Part shown: one piece after another, positions 46,032-54,121 of the stretch | Numbering within the stretch: the first letter of the stretch is position 1 | How the letters are laid out: the number at the start of each line of letters is the position of its first letter | Assembly (NCBI RefSeq): GCF_900091455.1 | Contig: NZ_LT607412.1 | Coordinates: 5,208,001 to 5,272,000, forward strand | Direction: 5' to 3' | Length of the DNA stretch: 64,000 nt | From: Micromonospora coriariae | Lineage (GTDB): Bacteria; Actinomycetota; Actinomycetes; Mycobacteriales; Micromonosporaceae | Notes under the pieces: generated by a model | The model's database searches: none | What the model was told of the DNA's origin: nothing | The model's input: the letters and a program-made list of their open reading frames with translations, nothing else | Program-made: the position numbers and the translations under genes

Positions 46032-47015
46032 ATGAACGTACTGCTGTGGCACGTGCACGGCTCCTGGACGACGTCGTTCGTGCACGGAAGACACCGGTAC
46101 CTGGTGCCGGTCACCGCCGACCGCGGCCCGTACGGGCTGGGCCGGGCGCGGACGTACGACTGGCCGGCGCACGCTGTCGAGGTGGCCCCCGAGGAGCTGC
46201 GGGGGACCGAGGTCGACCTGGTCGTGCTGCAACGACCCGAGGAACTGGAGCTGGCCGAACGGTGGCTGGGCCGGCGCCCCGGCCGTGACCTGCCGGCGGT
46301 CTACGTCGAGCACAACACCCCCAGGGGCGACGTGCCGAACACCCGGCACCCGATGGCCGACCGCGACGACCTGCTGCTGACCCACGTCACGCACTTCAAC
46401 GAGCTGTTCTGGGACAGCGGCGGCACCCGCACCGCCGTCGTCGAGCACGGCATCGTGCCACCGAGGGTGGAGTGGACCGGTGACCTGGACCGGCTCGCCG
46501 TGGTGACCAACGAGCCGGTACGCCGCTGGCGGGTCACCGGCACCGACCTGATGCCGCGGTTCGCCGCAGTGGCTCCGCTGGACGTCTACGGAATGGGCGT
46601 GGCGGGGCTGCCGGAGGCGCTGGCCATCGCCGGTGACCCGGGTGGCCCGGTGACCGGCCACGAGGACCTGCCGCAGGACCGCATGCATGCCGAGGTGGCG
46701 CGGCGACGGGCGTACCTGCACCTGTGCCGGTGGACGTCGCTCGGGCTGAGCCTCATCGAGGCGATGGCCATCGGCATGCCGGTGATCGCCCTGGCGACCA
46801 CCGAGGCCGTCGATGCCGTGCCGCCGGACGCGGGGGTGCTGTCCACCAGGGTCGACACCCTGGTCGAGGCGGCCCGCTGGCTCGCCGGGGACCGCGAGGC
46901 GGCTCTCCGGCTGGGAGCGCGGGCGCGCGAGGTGACGAAGCAACGGTTCGGGCTCGACCGGTTCCTCGCTGACTGGGACCGGCTGCTGGAGGAGGAGACA
47001 TGCGGGTCGCGATGA
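46032..47015 (+). CDS. GT-B glycosyltransferase (family 4-like)
   Basis: A 327-residue glycosyltransferase. It begins NVLLWHVHGSWTTSFVHGRH and the C-terminal half has the nucleotide-sugar site YLHLCRWTSLGLSLIEAMAI followed by GMPVIALATTEAVDAVP, the E-x7-E-type pattern of GT4 enzymes. VYVEHNTPRGDVPNTRHPM lies in the acceptor domain. GAGGAGAGAG precedes the ATG, and the 3' end overlaps the next glycosyltransferase by 16 bp. Members of this kind are found near carbamoyltransferase/heptose clusters in actinomycetes, to my recollection. Donor unknown. Confidence 0.85.
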   Translation: MNVLLWHVHGSWTTSFVHGRHRYLVPVTADRGPYGLGRARTYDWPAHAVEVAPEELRGTEVDLVVLQRPEELELAERWLGRRPGRDLPAVYVEHNTPRGDVPNTRHPMADRDDLLLTHVTHFNELFWDSGGTRTAVVEHGIVPPRVEWTGDLDRLAVVTNEPVRRWRVTGTDLMPRFAAVAPLDVYGMGVAGLPEALAIAGDPGGPVTGHEDLPQDRMHAEVARRRAYLHLCRWTSLGLSLIEAMAIGMPVIALATTEAVDAVPPDAGVLSTRVDTLVEAARWLAGDREAALRLGARAREVTKQRFGLDRFLADWDRLLEEETCGSR

Positions 47016-48217
47016 TTTCGGAGCACGCCAGTCCATTGGCCGTCCTTGGCGAGGAGGACGCCGGCGGCCAGAACACCCACGTCGCGGAGCTGGCGGCCGC
47101 GCTCGTCGATGAGGGCCACGACGTGCGGGTCTACACCCGCCGTGACTCGGCCACCCTGCCCGAGGCGGTGCCCACGCCCTACGGCTACCAGGTGTGGCAC
47201 GTTCCGGCCGGCCCACCCCGGCGGGTGCCCAAGGACGAACTGCTGCCGTACCTGGGCGAGTTCGGCAGCTGGCTGGCGGACACCTGGCGGCGCGGCGACT
47301 GGACTCCGGAGGTGGCCCACGCGCACTTCTGGATGAGTGGGCTGGCCACAGTGCACGCCGGCCGCCGCATCGGGGTGCCGACCGTGCTCACCTACCACGC
47401 GTTGGGCACGGTCAAGCGGCGTCACCAGGGCACAATGGACACCAGCCCGCCGGGGCGGATCGGTTACGAGCGGGCGCTCGGTCGGGCAGCCGACCGGATC
47501 ATCGTGCAGTGCGCCGACGAGGTCCGGGAACTGGTGCGGATCGGCGTACCCCGGTCCCGGATGACGTTGGTCCCCTCCGGTGTCAACCAGCAGGTGTTCC
47601 GTCCGGACGGGCCGGCCGCGCCGCGTGGCCCGAGCGGGCCACGCATCCTCACCGTCGGCCGGATGGTGGAGCGCAAGGGTTTCCTGGACGTGGTCCGGGC
47701 GCTGCCCGCCGTGCCGCACGCCGAGTGTGTGGTGGTCGGCGGCCCGCCGGCGGACCTGCTCGCGGCCGACACCTTCGCCCGTCGGCTGTCCGCGGCGGCC
47801 GAGTCGTGCGGGGTCGGTGACCGGGTCAAGCTGGTCGGCGGTGTGCCCCGCGAGGAGATGGCCGCCTGGTACCGCTCGGCGGACGTGCTGGTCGCCGCTC
47901 CCTGGTACGAGCCGTTCGGGCTCACCCCGCTGGAAGGGATGGCGTGCGGGGTGCCGGTGATCGGCACCAACGTCGGCGGGATCGCCGACACCGTCGTGGA
48001 CGGGCTCACCGGCGACCTGGTCCCGCCGCGCGATCCCCGCGCGTTGAGCACCGCGATCCGGCGGCTCCTCGCCGACAAGGTCCGCCGCTTCGCGTACGCC
48101 ACGGCGGCGCTGGACCGGATCCGCTGCCTGTACTCGTGGAAGCGTTGCGCCGAACAGCTTGGCGGCGTCTACGCGGCGGTGGCCACGCTCACCCGTCCCG
48201 CGCAGGCGGTGGTGTGA
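47000..48217 (+). CDS. Family 4 glycosyltransferase (sucrose-phosphate-synthase/MshA-like fold)
   Basis: A 405-residue GT-B retaining glycosyltransferase. The acceptor domain starts VAMISEHASPLAVLGEEDAG with GQNTHVAELAAALVDEGHDV, and the donor domain has ILTVGRMVERKGFLDVVRAL and WYEPFGLTPLEGMACGVPVI, the EPFGxxxxE motif of GT4. The GGQN loop resembles sucrose-phosphate synthase and MshA. It overlaps the preceding gene by 16 bp and shares one base with the next (TGATG), so it is strictly coexpressed. Confidence 0.92.
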   Translation: MRVAMISEHASPLAVLGEEDAGGQNTHVAELAAALVDEGHDVRVYTRRDSATLPEAVPTPYGYQVWHVPAGPPRRVPKDELLPYLGEFGSWLADTWRRGDWTPEVAHAHFWMSGLATVHAGRRIGVPTVLTYHALGTVKRRHQGTMDTSPPGRIGYERALGRAADRIIVQCADEVRELVRIGVPRSRMTLVPSGVNQQVFRPDGPAAPRGPSGPRILTVGRMVERKGFLDVVRALPAVPHAECVVVGGPPADLLAADTFARRLSAAAESCGVGDRVKLVGGVPREEMAAWYRSADVLVAAPWYEPFGLTPLEGMACGVPVIGTNVGGIADTVVDGLTGDLVPPRDPRALSTAIRRLLADKVRRFAYATAALDRIRCLYSWKRCAEQLGGVYAAVATLTRPAQAVV

Positions 48218-48987
48218 TGACCCGCCACGACACCCTCGACGCGCACCTCGCCGGACTGGCCGCCGCGCTGCTGCCCTACCGCAGGGAGGCCGAGCGACTG
48301 TCCGTCTGGGGCAACGAGCTGGCCTGGACCCTGGCCGGGGGTGGACGGATCCTGGTGGCCGGTAACGGCGGCAGCGCCGCCGAGGCGCAGCATCTCACAG
48401 CTGAACTGGTCGGGAAGCTCCGCGACGACCGGGAGCCGCTGTCCGCCATCGCCCTGCACGCGGAGACCTCCGCGCTGACCGCGATCGGGAACGACTACGG
48501 CTACGACGAGGTCTTCGCCCGCCAGGTTCGCGCCCACGGCCGCCCCGACGACATCCTGCTGCTCATGTCCAGCAGCGGCAGCAGCAGGAATCTGCTCACC
48601 GCCGCCCGCGCCGGCCGCCGGACCGGACTGCGCTGCTGGGCCTTCACCGGCCCGGCCCCCAATCCCCTCGCCGACCTGTGCGATGACGTGCTCGCCGTGC
48701 CGTCCCCGGACAGTCAGGTGGTGCAGGAGCTGCACCTGGTCTCCACGCATCTGCTCTGCGAGTTCGTGGACCAGGCTCTGCCGCTGGTCCGACAGCTCCG
48801 TACCGTCCCCGTGCCGCCGCCCTGGGCCGACCCGAGCACGCGGCGGACCGTCCCGTTCCAGGGCGGGTCGCCGGCCACCGCGACGGTGGGTCACCGGACG
48901 AACGGGCATTCGCACAACGGGCATTCGCACAGCGGAAACCCGCACAACGGACGCGGATTCACCGGCACCGGTTGGGCGGCGTCGTGA
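48217..48987 (+). CDS. gmhA: Sedoheptulose-7-phosphate isomerase GmhA-like (SIS domain) with His/Asn-rich tail
   Basis: A 256-residue SIS-domain protein. The sugar-phosphate site reads ILVAGNGGSAAEAQHLTAEL followed by VGKL, close to the GmhA consensus, and the second phosphate loop is LLMSSSGSSRNLLTAA. GmhA turns sedoheptulose-7-phosphate into D-glycero-D-manno-heptose-7-phosphate; metal-binding residues are plausible in QELHLVSTHLLCEF. After residue 200 there is an extension not found in ordinary GmhA, ending in NGHSHNGHSHSGNPHNG, a short tandem repeat that could bind metal. Start overlaps the preceding stop and the stop overlaps the hldE-like GTG. Confidence 0.9.
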   Translation: MTRHDTLDAHLAGLAAALLPYRREAERLSVWGNELAWTLAGGGRILVAGNGGSAAEAQHLTAELVGKLRDDREPLSAIALHAETSALTAIGNDYGYDEVFARQVRAHGRPDDILLLMSSSGSSRNLLTAARAGRRTGLRCWAFTGPAPNPLADLCDDVLAVPSPDSQVVQELHLVSTHLLCEFVDQALPLVRQLRTVPVPPPWADPSTRRTVPFQGGSPATATVGHRTNGHSHNGHSHSGNPHNGRGFTGTGWAAS

Positions 48988-50396
48988 CCGGGCAGCTCGT
49001 CGTGGTCGGCGACACCCTGCTGGACCGGGACGTCACCGGGACTGTCAGCCGGATCTGTCCGGACGCCCCCGCGCCGGTACTCGATGAGGGCTCGGCGGTG
49101 GACCGGCCCGGTGGCGCCGGGTTGGCCGCCCAGCTCGCGGCCGCGCACGGCACCGAGGTCGCCCTGGTCACCGGGCTGGCCGGGGACGCCGGCGGGGCGC
49201 GTCTGACCGAACTGCTGAGCGACGCCGGGGTCAAGGTGTATCCGCTGCGCCTGCCCGGCGCGACCAGCGAGAAGATCCGGCTGAGGGCCGGCGGGCAGAC
49301 CCTGCTCCGCCTGGACCGGGGAGGTGAACCGCAGCGGCCGGACGAACCGCCGGAGGCGGTGCTGGAGGTGCTCGCCCGAGCCCGAGCCATCCTGGTCAGC
49401 GACTACGGCCGCGGGCTGGTACGGCAACCCGCGTTGCGCGCGGCGCTCGCCGAGGCATCCGCGCCGATCGTGTGGGACCCGCACCCGCGCGGTCCGGCCG
49501 CCGTGCCGGGGGCCCGGCTGACCACGCCGAACCTGGCCGAGCTGCGGCACCTCACCGGCGACGCGGGCCAGGGTTCCGCGCTCTCCACGGCCATCCGGGC
49601 CGGGCACGAACTGCGCCGCCGCTGGCGGGCCGGCGGGGTCGCGGTGACGATGGGCCCGGACGGCGCGCTGCTCTGCCACTCCAGCGGCACTCCGCTGATC
49701 GTTCCGCCCCCGTCCGCGCTCGATCGTGTCGAGGACACCTGTGGCGCCGGAGACCGGTTCGCCGCCACCGCCGCCCTGGCCCTCGGCGACGGCGCGACGG
49801 CCTCCGAGGCGGTCGGCATGGCGGTCGCCGCCGCGTCGGAGTACGTGGCGGCGGGCGGGGCGACCGGTCTGCACCGCCCGCCGCGGCGCGAACCGAGGCC
49901 GACCGCGGCGCGTTCGGCCGAGCAGGTGCTGGCGAAGGTACGCGCCGACGGCGGCACAGTGGTCGCCACCGGAGGCTGCTTCGACCTGCTGCACGCCGGG
50001 CACGTCGCCACCCTCCAGGCGGCCCGTCGACTCGGCGACTGCCTGGTGGTGTGCCTCAACTCCGACCGCAGCGTACGAGGGCTCAAGGGACCGGAGCGTC
50101 CGGTCGACTCCGAGCAGGACCGCGCCCGCCTCCTGGCCGCGCTGGACTGCGTCGACGCGGTGGTGGTCTTCGACGAGCCGACCCCGCACCGGGTGCTGGG
50201 CCGGCTGCGGCCCGACATCTGGGTCAAGGGCGGTGACTACGCCGGGGACGGTCGTCCCGAGCTGCCCGAGGCGGAACTGATCCACCGCTGGGGCGGGCAG
50301 GTGGTCACCGTCCCGTACCTGACCGGCCGGTCGACCACCGCCACCATCACCGCCGCGCGCCAGCGCGGCCTCCACCTCGTCAGGGGAGCGGTATGA
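48984..50396 (+). CDS. hldE: Bifunctional heptose kinase/adenylyltransferase HldE-like
   Basis: A 470-residue two-domain enzyme. The N-terminal ribokinase-fold domain shows VVVGDTLLDRDVTGTVSRI, RPGGAGLAAQLAAAHG and the catalytic loop EDTCGAGDRFAATAALAL; it should phosphorylate heptose-7-phosphate at C1. The C-terminal nucleotidyltransferase domain has ATGGCFDLLHAGHVATLQAA with the HxGH motif, NSDRSVRGLKGPERPV and DIWVKGGDYAGD, and should make ADP-heptose after GmhB action. GTG 48984 overlaps the GmhA-like TGA; a TTG twelve bases earlier is less likely. All three activities needed for ADP-D-glycero-D-manno-heptose are thus in one operon; no HldD epimerase is seen. Confidence 0.95.
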   Translation: MTGQLVVVGDTLLDRDVTGTVSRICPDAPAPVLDEGSAVDRPGGAGLAAQLAAAHGTEVALVTGLAGDAGGARLTELLSDAGVKVYPLRLPGATSEKIRLRAGGQTLLRLDRGGEPQRPDEPPEAVLEVLARARAILVSDYGRGLVRQPALRAALAEASAPIVWDPHPRGPAAVPGARLTTPNLAELRHLTGDAGQGSALSTAIRAGHELRRRWRAGGVAVTMGPDGALLCHSSGTPLIVPPPSALDRVEDTCGAGDRFAATAALALGDGATASEAVGMAVAAASEYVAAGGATGLHRPPRREPRPTAARSAEQVLAKVRADGGTVVATGGCFDLLHAGHVATLQAARRLGDCLVVCLNSDRSVRGLKGPERPVDSEQDRARLLAALDCVDAVVVFDEPTPHRVLGRLRPDIWVKGGDYAGDGRPELPEAELIHRWGGQVVTVPYLTGRSTTATITAARQRGLHLVRGAV

Positions 50397-51088
50397 GCAG
50401 GGACATGAACGGCAGGAGCATCCTCGTCACCGGCGGTTCGAGCGGACTCGGCGCCGCCGTGGTGGCCGCGGTGGCAAAGGCCGGCGGACGGCCGTACGTG
50501 CTGGATCAGCGGCCCCCGGCGGTCGAGGTGCCCTGGGCCGGGTGTGACCTGGCCGACGCCCGGGCCGCCGAGGCCGCCACCCGACGGCTCGCCGAGCAGG
50601 CCGGTGGCCTGGACGGGCTGGTGACCGCCGCCGGTATGGACGTGCCGGGGCGGCTGACCGACGTGCCGGGCGAGACCTGGGACCGGATCGTGGCGATCAA
50701 CCTGCTCGGCACCGCCGCGGTCGTCCGGGCAGCGGTGCCGTACCTGGAACGCTCGCACGGAACGGTGGTCACCGTGGCGTCCACACTGGGTGTCAAGGCG
50801 GTCAGCGACGCGACCGCGTACTGCGCCGCGAAATTCGGCGTGGTCGGCTTCACCCGGGCTCTCGCGGCCGAGCTGGCCGGCGCGGTGGGCGTCACGCTCC
50901 TCATCCCGGGTGGCATGCGGACCGCGTTCTTCGACGATCGGGACGAGAAGTACAAGCCCGGGCCGGACGCTGTCCTCAACGACCCGGCGGACACCGCCGA
51001 GGCGGTTCTGTTCGCTCTCGGGCAACCGCCCGGCTGCGCGGTACGCGAGCTGGTGGTCTGCGCGGAGCAGGAGTCGTCGTACCCGTGA
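50393..51088 (+). CDS. Short-chain dehydrogenase/reductase
   Basis: A 231-residue classical SDR. The cofactor site is SILVTGGSSGLGAAVVAAVA, followed by DGLVTAAGMDVPGR (NNAG replaced by TAAG), the Ser in TVASTLGVKAVSDA, and YCAAK with catalytic Tyr and Lys. It ends without an extra domain. It is not an HldD epimerase, which is an extended SDR, so the operon's heptose would stay in the D-glycero form unless another gene acts. It overlaps both neighbours by 4 bp and may modify the sugar or aglycone. Confidence 0.9.
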   Translation: MSRDMNGRSILVTGGSSGLGAAVVAAVAKAGGRPYVLDQRPPAVEVPWAGCDLADARAAEAATRRLAEQAGGLDGLVTAAGMDVPGRLTDVPGETWDRIVAINLLGTAAVVRAAVPYLERSHGTVVTVASTLGVKAVSDATAYCAAKFGVVGFTRALAAELAGAVGVTLLIPGGMRTAFFDDRDEKYKPGPDAVLNDPADTAEAVLFALGQPPGCAVRELVVCAEQESSYP

Positions 51089-52077
51089 TCCTCGTGCTCC
51101 GGGCGCTCGGCGTCGGTGACCTCGCCACCGGCGTGCCGGCCATCCGCGCCCTACGGGCCGCGTACCCCGACAAGGAGCTGGCGCTTGTCGCGCCACGGTG
51201 GCTGAGCCCGCTGGTCGACCTGGTCGGCGGTGTGGACCGGCTCATCGAGGCGGACGGGCTGGGCCACCTGAGGTGGTCCGGCCCGCCGCCGGAGCTGGCG
51301 GTCAATCTGCACGGCCGGGGGCCGCAGTCACACCACATGCTCGCCAGGGTCGGGCCGCGTCGGCTGTTCGCCTTCGCCAACGCCGAGGCAGGGCACGGGG
51401 ACGGCCCACAGTGGCGGGCCGACGAGCACGAGGTGGACCGGTGGTGCCGGATGCTCGCCTGGTACGGCATTCCCGCCGACCGCGGCGATCTGGCGCTGAT
51501 CCGCCCCGGGGCGGGCGGACTGCCGACCGGGGTCAGCGTCGTGCACCCCGGCGCGAAGGCGGCGCAGCGGCGCTGGCCACCGGTGCGCTTCGCGGCGGTC
51601 GCTCGGACGCTGGCCGACCAGGGGCACCGGGTGGTGGTCACCGGCAACCCGGGGGAGCGGGGCATCGCCGCGGAGGTCGCGCGCCGGGCCGGGCTTCCCG
51701 ACGACGCCGTGCTGGCCGGGAGGACGAATCTCGGCGAGCTGGCCACCCTGGTCGCCCACGCTCGCCTGGTGCTCAGCGGTGACACCGGCGTCGGTCACCT
51801 GGCGACCGCGTACGCCACCCCGTCGGTGCTGCTGTTCGGCCCGGTGCCACCCGCGCACTGGGGCCCACCGCCGGGCCGGCCCGGTCACGAGGCGCTCTGG
51901 GTCGGACCGCGTCCGCCGGGCGACGGCGTGGCGGTGCACCCGGCGCTCGCCGAGCTGGACGTGCCGGCCGTGCTGACCGCCATCGACCGGGTGACCCGGG
52001 CTCGCGCTCCTGCTGCCCTGCCGGTCCAGCCGGCGCCCTCAGCCGGTCGGTGGGCTGAGGCTGCGCGTTCGCCCTAG
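51085..52077 (+). CDS. Family 9 glycosyltransferase (heptosyltransferase-like)
   Basis: A 330-residue GT9 enzyme. It begins VLRALGVGDLATGVPAIRAL, the GDxxxxxPxLRAL pattern of ADP-heptose:LPS heptosyltransferases, with VVHPGAKAAQRRWPPVRFAA and the donor-site LSGDTGVGHLATAYATPSVL (the D-T-G-x-x-H motif). It is a stand-alone second copy of the domain fused to GmhB upstream. GTG start overlaps the SDR stop. The last 25 residues are Pro/Ala-rich. It closes the operon, with a convergent GAF-ANTAR gene 8 bp downstream. Confidence 0.92.
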   Translation: MILVLRALGVGDLATGVPAIRALRAAYPDKELALVAPRWLSPLVDLVGGVDRLIEADGLGHLRWSGPPPELAVNLHGRGPQSHHMLARVGPRRLFAFANAEAGHGDGPQWRADEHEVDRWCRMLAWYGIPADRGDLALIRPGAGGLPTGVSVVHPGAKAAQRRWPPVRFAAVARTLADQGHRVVVTGNPGERGIAAEVARRAGLPDDAVLAGRTNLGELATLVAHARLVLSGDTGVGHLATAYATPSVLLFGPVPPAHWGPPPGRPGHEALWVGPRPPGDGVAVHPALAELDVPAVLTAIDRVTRARAPAALPVQPAPSAGRWAEAARSP

Positions 52078-52084
52078 GGCCTCG

Positions 52085-52795
52085 TCAGGATCGCCGCCTG
52101 CGGGTGGTCTGCTCCACCAGTGCCTCGGCGACATCACGCAGCTTCTGGTTCGAGTCCTGGGAGATCTTGGCGAGCGCCGCGAACGCCTCGTCGGCGCTGC
52201 ACCGCCGACGACCCATGATGATCCCCTTGGCCTGTTCGATGACGGCGCGGCTGAGCATCGCGTTGCGCATCTGCTCGGCCAGGGCGGCAGCGCCGTCGTA
52301 GCGCTGCGCGTTGGCCACGGCCACCGCCGCGTGGCCGGCGAAGGTCTGGGCCAACTGGACGACCTCGGTGAAGGCCCGCGGGGCCCGGCCATAGATGTTC
52401 AGTGCGCCGACCACCGCCTCCTGAATGGGCAGAGCCACCGACAGGGAACTCGCCGCCCCGGTGGCGCGTGCACTCGCGGCCCAAGCCGGCCAACGGCGCT
52501 CCGTGGCCATGTCCTCGACCATGATGACGGTGCCGCTGCTGGCGGCGTCCAGGCAGGGGCCGCGGCCCTGCTCGTACTGCAACTCGTCCAGTCGCAACGC
52601 CAGGTCGCCGGTGTACGCCGCGGTGTACGACCTGGAGCCCTGAATCAGGGTCACCGACACGTCCTCAGAGCCGGGCACCGTCTGTTTGGCGATCTCCGTG
52701 ATCCTGACCAGGACGGCGTTCAGGCTCGCTTCGCCGTACCGGATCGTACCCAGCTCAATCAGGGCCTGGGTGAGATCGAGAGGTGCCTGTGGCAT
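52085..52795 (-). CDS. GAF-ANTAR antitermination regulator
   Basis: A 236-residue protein. A GAF sensor domain occupies roughly residues 20-165 (GSEDVSVTLIQGSRSYTAAY, YEQGRGPCLDAASSGTVIMV, ALPIQEAVVGALNIYGRAP) and an ANTAR RNA-binding domain the C-terminus (SRAVIEQAKGIIMGRRRCSA, FAALAKISQDSNQKLRDVAE). ANTAR domains bind paired RNA hairpins to prevent termination. It is one of three close paralogues in this window. The frame ends 8 bp from the heptose operon on the opposite strand. Ligand and RNA target are unknown. Confidence 0.93.
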   Translation of the reverse strand: MPQAPLDLTQALIELGTIRYGEASLNAVLVRITEIAKQTVPGSEDVSVTLIQGSRSYTAAYTGDLALRLDELQYEQGRGPCLDAASSGTVIMVEDMATERRWPAWAASARATGAASSLSVALPIQEAVVGALNIYGRAPRAFTEVVQLAQTFAGHAAVAVANAQRYDGAAALAEQMRNAMLSRAVIEQAKGIIMGRRRCSADEAFAALAKISQDSNQKLRDVAEALVEQTTRRRRS

Positions 52796-52891
52796 GCGTC
52801 TGGCGTCCTAGCGGAACGGGCGCGGTCGACCTCGAGCGAAGCTGGACAGCGCGGGGCGGGCGGCCCGCGTGCAACGGGCCGCTGTACGGAC

Positions 52892-52907
52892 CCTGACCTG
52901 GGTCAGG
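52892..52907. repeat. Palindrome in the 339-bp gap upstream of the GAF-ANTAR gene
   Basis: CCTGACC-TG-GGTCAGG is a perfect 7-bp dyad, 97 bp upstream of the GAF-ANTAR start. The rest of 52796-53134 contains no recognisable gene; a short AT-rich patch (GCATTTTACG, near 52967) is the only other feature. Confidence 0.4.
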
Positions 52908-53134
52908 ACCGGCGCCGCTGCTTGACGCTCGTTCGCGACGTCTGGACAGACGCGCTACAGGAGAGCATTTTACGATCCACACCGCGCCGGGGGGCACTCG
53001 GGCCGTCAGGTGTGATCGGTTTGCCGGGGCGTGCCCGAGCGGGGAACTTCCGAACCGTGACGCCAGCCGATCTCAGGTAGGGCGGGCACGCGGCGGTGCG
53101 TCACCGCCGCGTCCGGGAGCCGCTCGGCATGACG

Positions 53135-53578
53135 TCAGTGGGCCGTCCGGTCGGCCGCCACCGACGGGCCGAGAACCTCCCACCGGATGGGTGGAGTGTG
53201 GACGCCGAGGAGCTGGTCGACGCCCGTCACGCCGAGGATGCGCCGGACGGTCGATGACACGGCGGCCAGCGTGAGGACGCCGCCGGCACACGTGACCAGG
53301 TGCCGGGCCCGGAGCAGGGCGCTGACTCCGTGCGCGCCGAAGAAGGTGACCTCGGACAGGTCCAGCGCCACCTGCGGCGCGGGGTGCGCCGCGATCAGCT
53401 CGACCATGTCGACGAGCAGGTGGGCACTGCTCATGTCGATCTCGCCGGAAGCGCGGATCAACGTGGCCGGCGGCTCGCTCGTCGCGGCGACACACAGGAT
53501 GGGCTCGCCCGCTGGCAGGAGCCGTCCGGATGGAGAGTTCCGACCGTCAGGTCCGGGGTGGTACAGAATGTCTGACAT
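53135..53578 (-). CDS. STAS-domain anti-sigma factor antagonist-like protein
   Basis: A 147-residue protein with a single STAS domain: ATLIRASGEIDMSSAHLLVD, QVALDLSEVTFFGAHGVSAL and VLTLAAVSSTVRRILGVTGV. In anti-anti-sigma factors the phosphorylated Ser lies in a DSSG-like turn; here that turn is GAHG, so the usual phosphorylation site is missing and regulation must differ. A 40-residue N-terminal extension precedes the domain. A GGAGAAAGAC site precedes the ATG. It sits between two GAF-ANTAR genes, a regulator-rich neighbourhood. Confidence 0.85.
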   Translation of the reverse strand: MSDILYHPGPDGRNSPSGRLLPAGEPILCVAATSEPPATLIRASGEIDMSSAHLLVDMVELIAAHPAPQVALDLSEVTFFGAHGVSALLRARHLVTCAGGVLTLAAVSSTVRRILGVTGVDQLLGVHTPPIRWEVLGPSVAADRTAH

Positions 53579-54121
53579 GTCTTTCTCCGGCGGGACTCGA
53601 GTGCTGTCGCCTTCGCCACGCGGATGCGCGGCAGGACGGCCGGTCGGGCGCATGTCTTGACCCGTCCTCGACGGTACCCCTTTCCCGCCGGGCATGCATC
53701 ATGCGGCGGCACCGTCCGTCAGGCGCCGGGCAGCGCGGACACCCGGGATGGCAGCTGTGGGACGGGCCGTGTTGTCTGCTCGCCATGTCCGTGGTCGTGG
53801 CGCGGACAGAAAAGGTCACGCCGGAGAGGTCGAGGACGAGTCGCGCGCGCTGCCGACCAATCTCGTGTTCCCGTCGCCACCCTGCACGGGAGGGCATCTC
53901 CGGCTCGCGCGCAGCCCGGCACGGGGTCGGACAGGAGTAGATTGGCAATCCTGTAGTCCGCACCCCCCGTATCGGGTGCGGCGAACCGGCGTCGAGAGAC
54001 TGGCGTGGGTCCCGGCTCCGCCCTGGTGGGTCCGTGCAGCGGCCCGCCACCCGCAGGCTGCCACCCGCGCGCCCACGGTCTCGGCCGCACGACCGGGGCC
54101 CCGGTCGTGAGGATCTGACCC
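53579..54121. other. 543-bp intergenic region with a possible STAS fragment
   Basis: No intact gene is seen. On the minus strand at about 53811-53855 one frame reads RARLVLDLSGVTF, matching the central strand of STAS domains, but the flanking sequence is not STAS-like in any frame. It may be the remains of a second STAS gene. The plus-strand GAF-ANTAR promoter must also lie here but I cannot place it. Confidence 0.4.

Noticed and set aside
50393..51088. SDR in the heptose operon as an HldD epimerase
   Set aside because: It is a short classical SDR with YxxxK and a GGSSGLG motif, unlike the extended SDR HldD; L-glycero conversion is therefore not supported.
53019..53046. SigB-like GTTTGC...GGGAAC promoter on the plus strand
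   Set aside because: No plus-strand gene lies downstream; the next gene there is on the minus strand.
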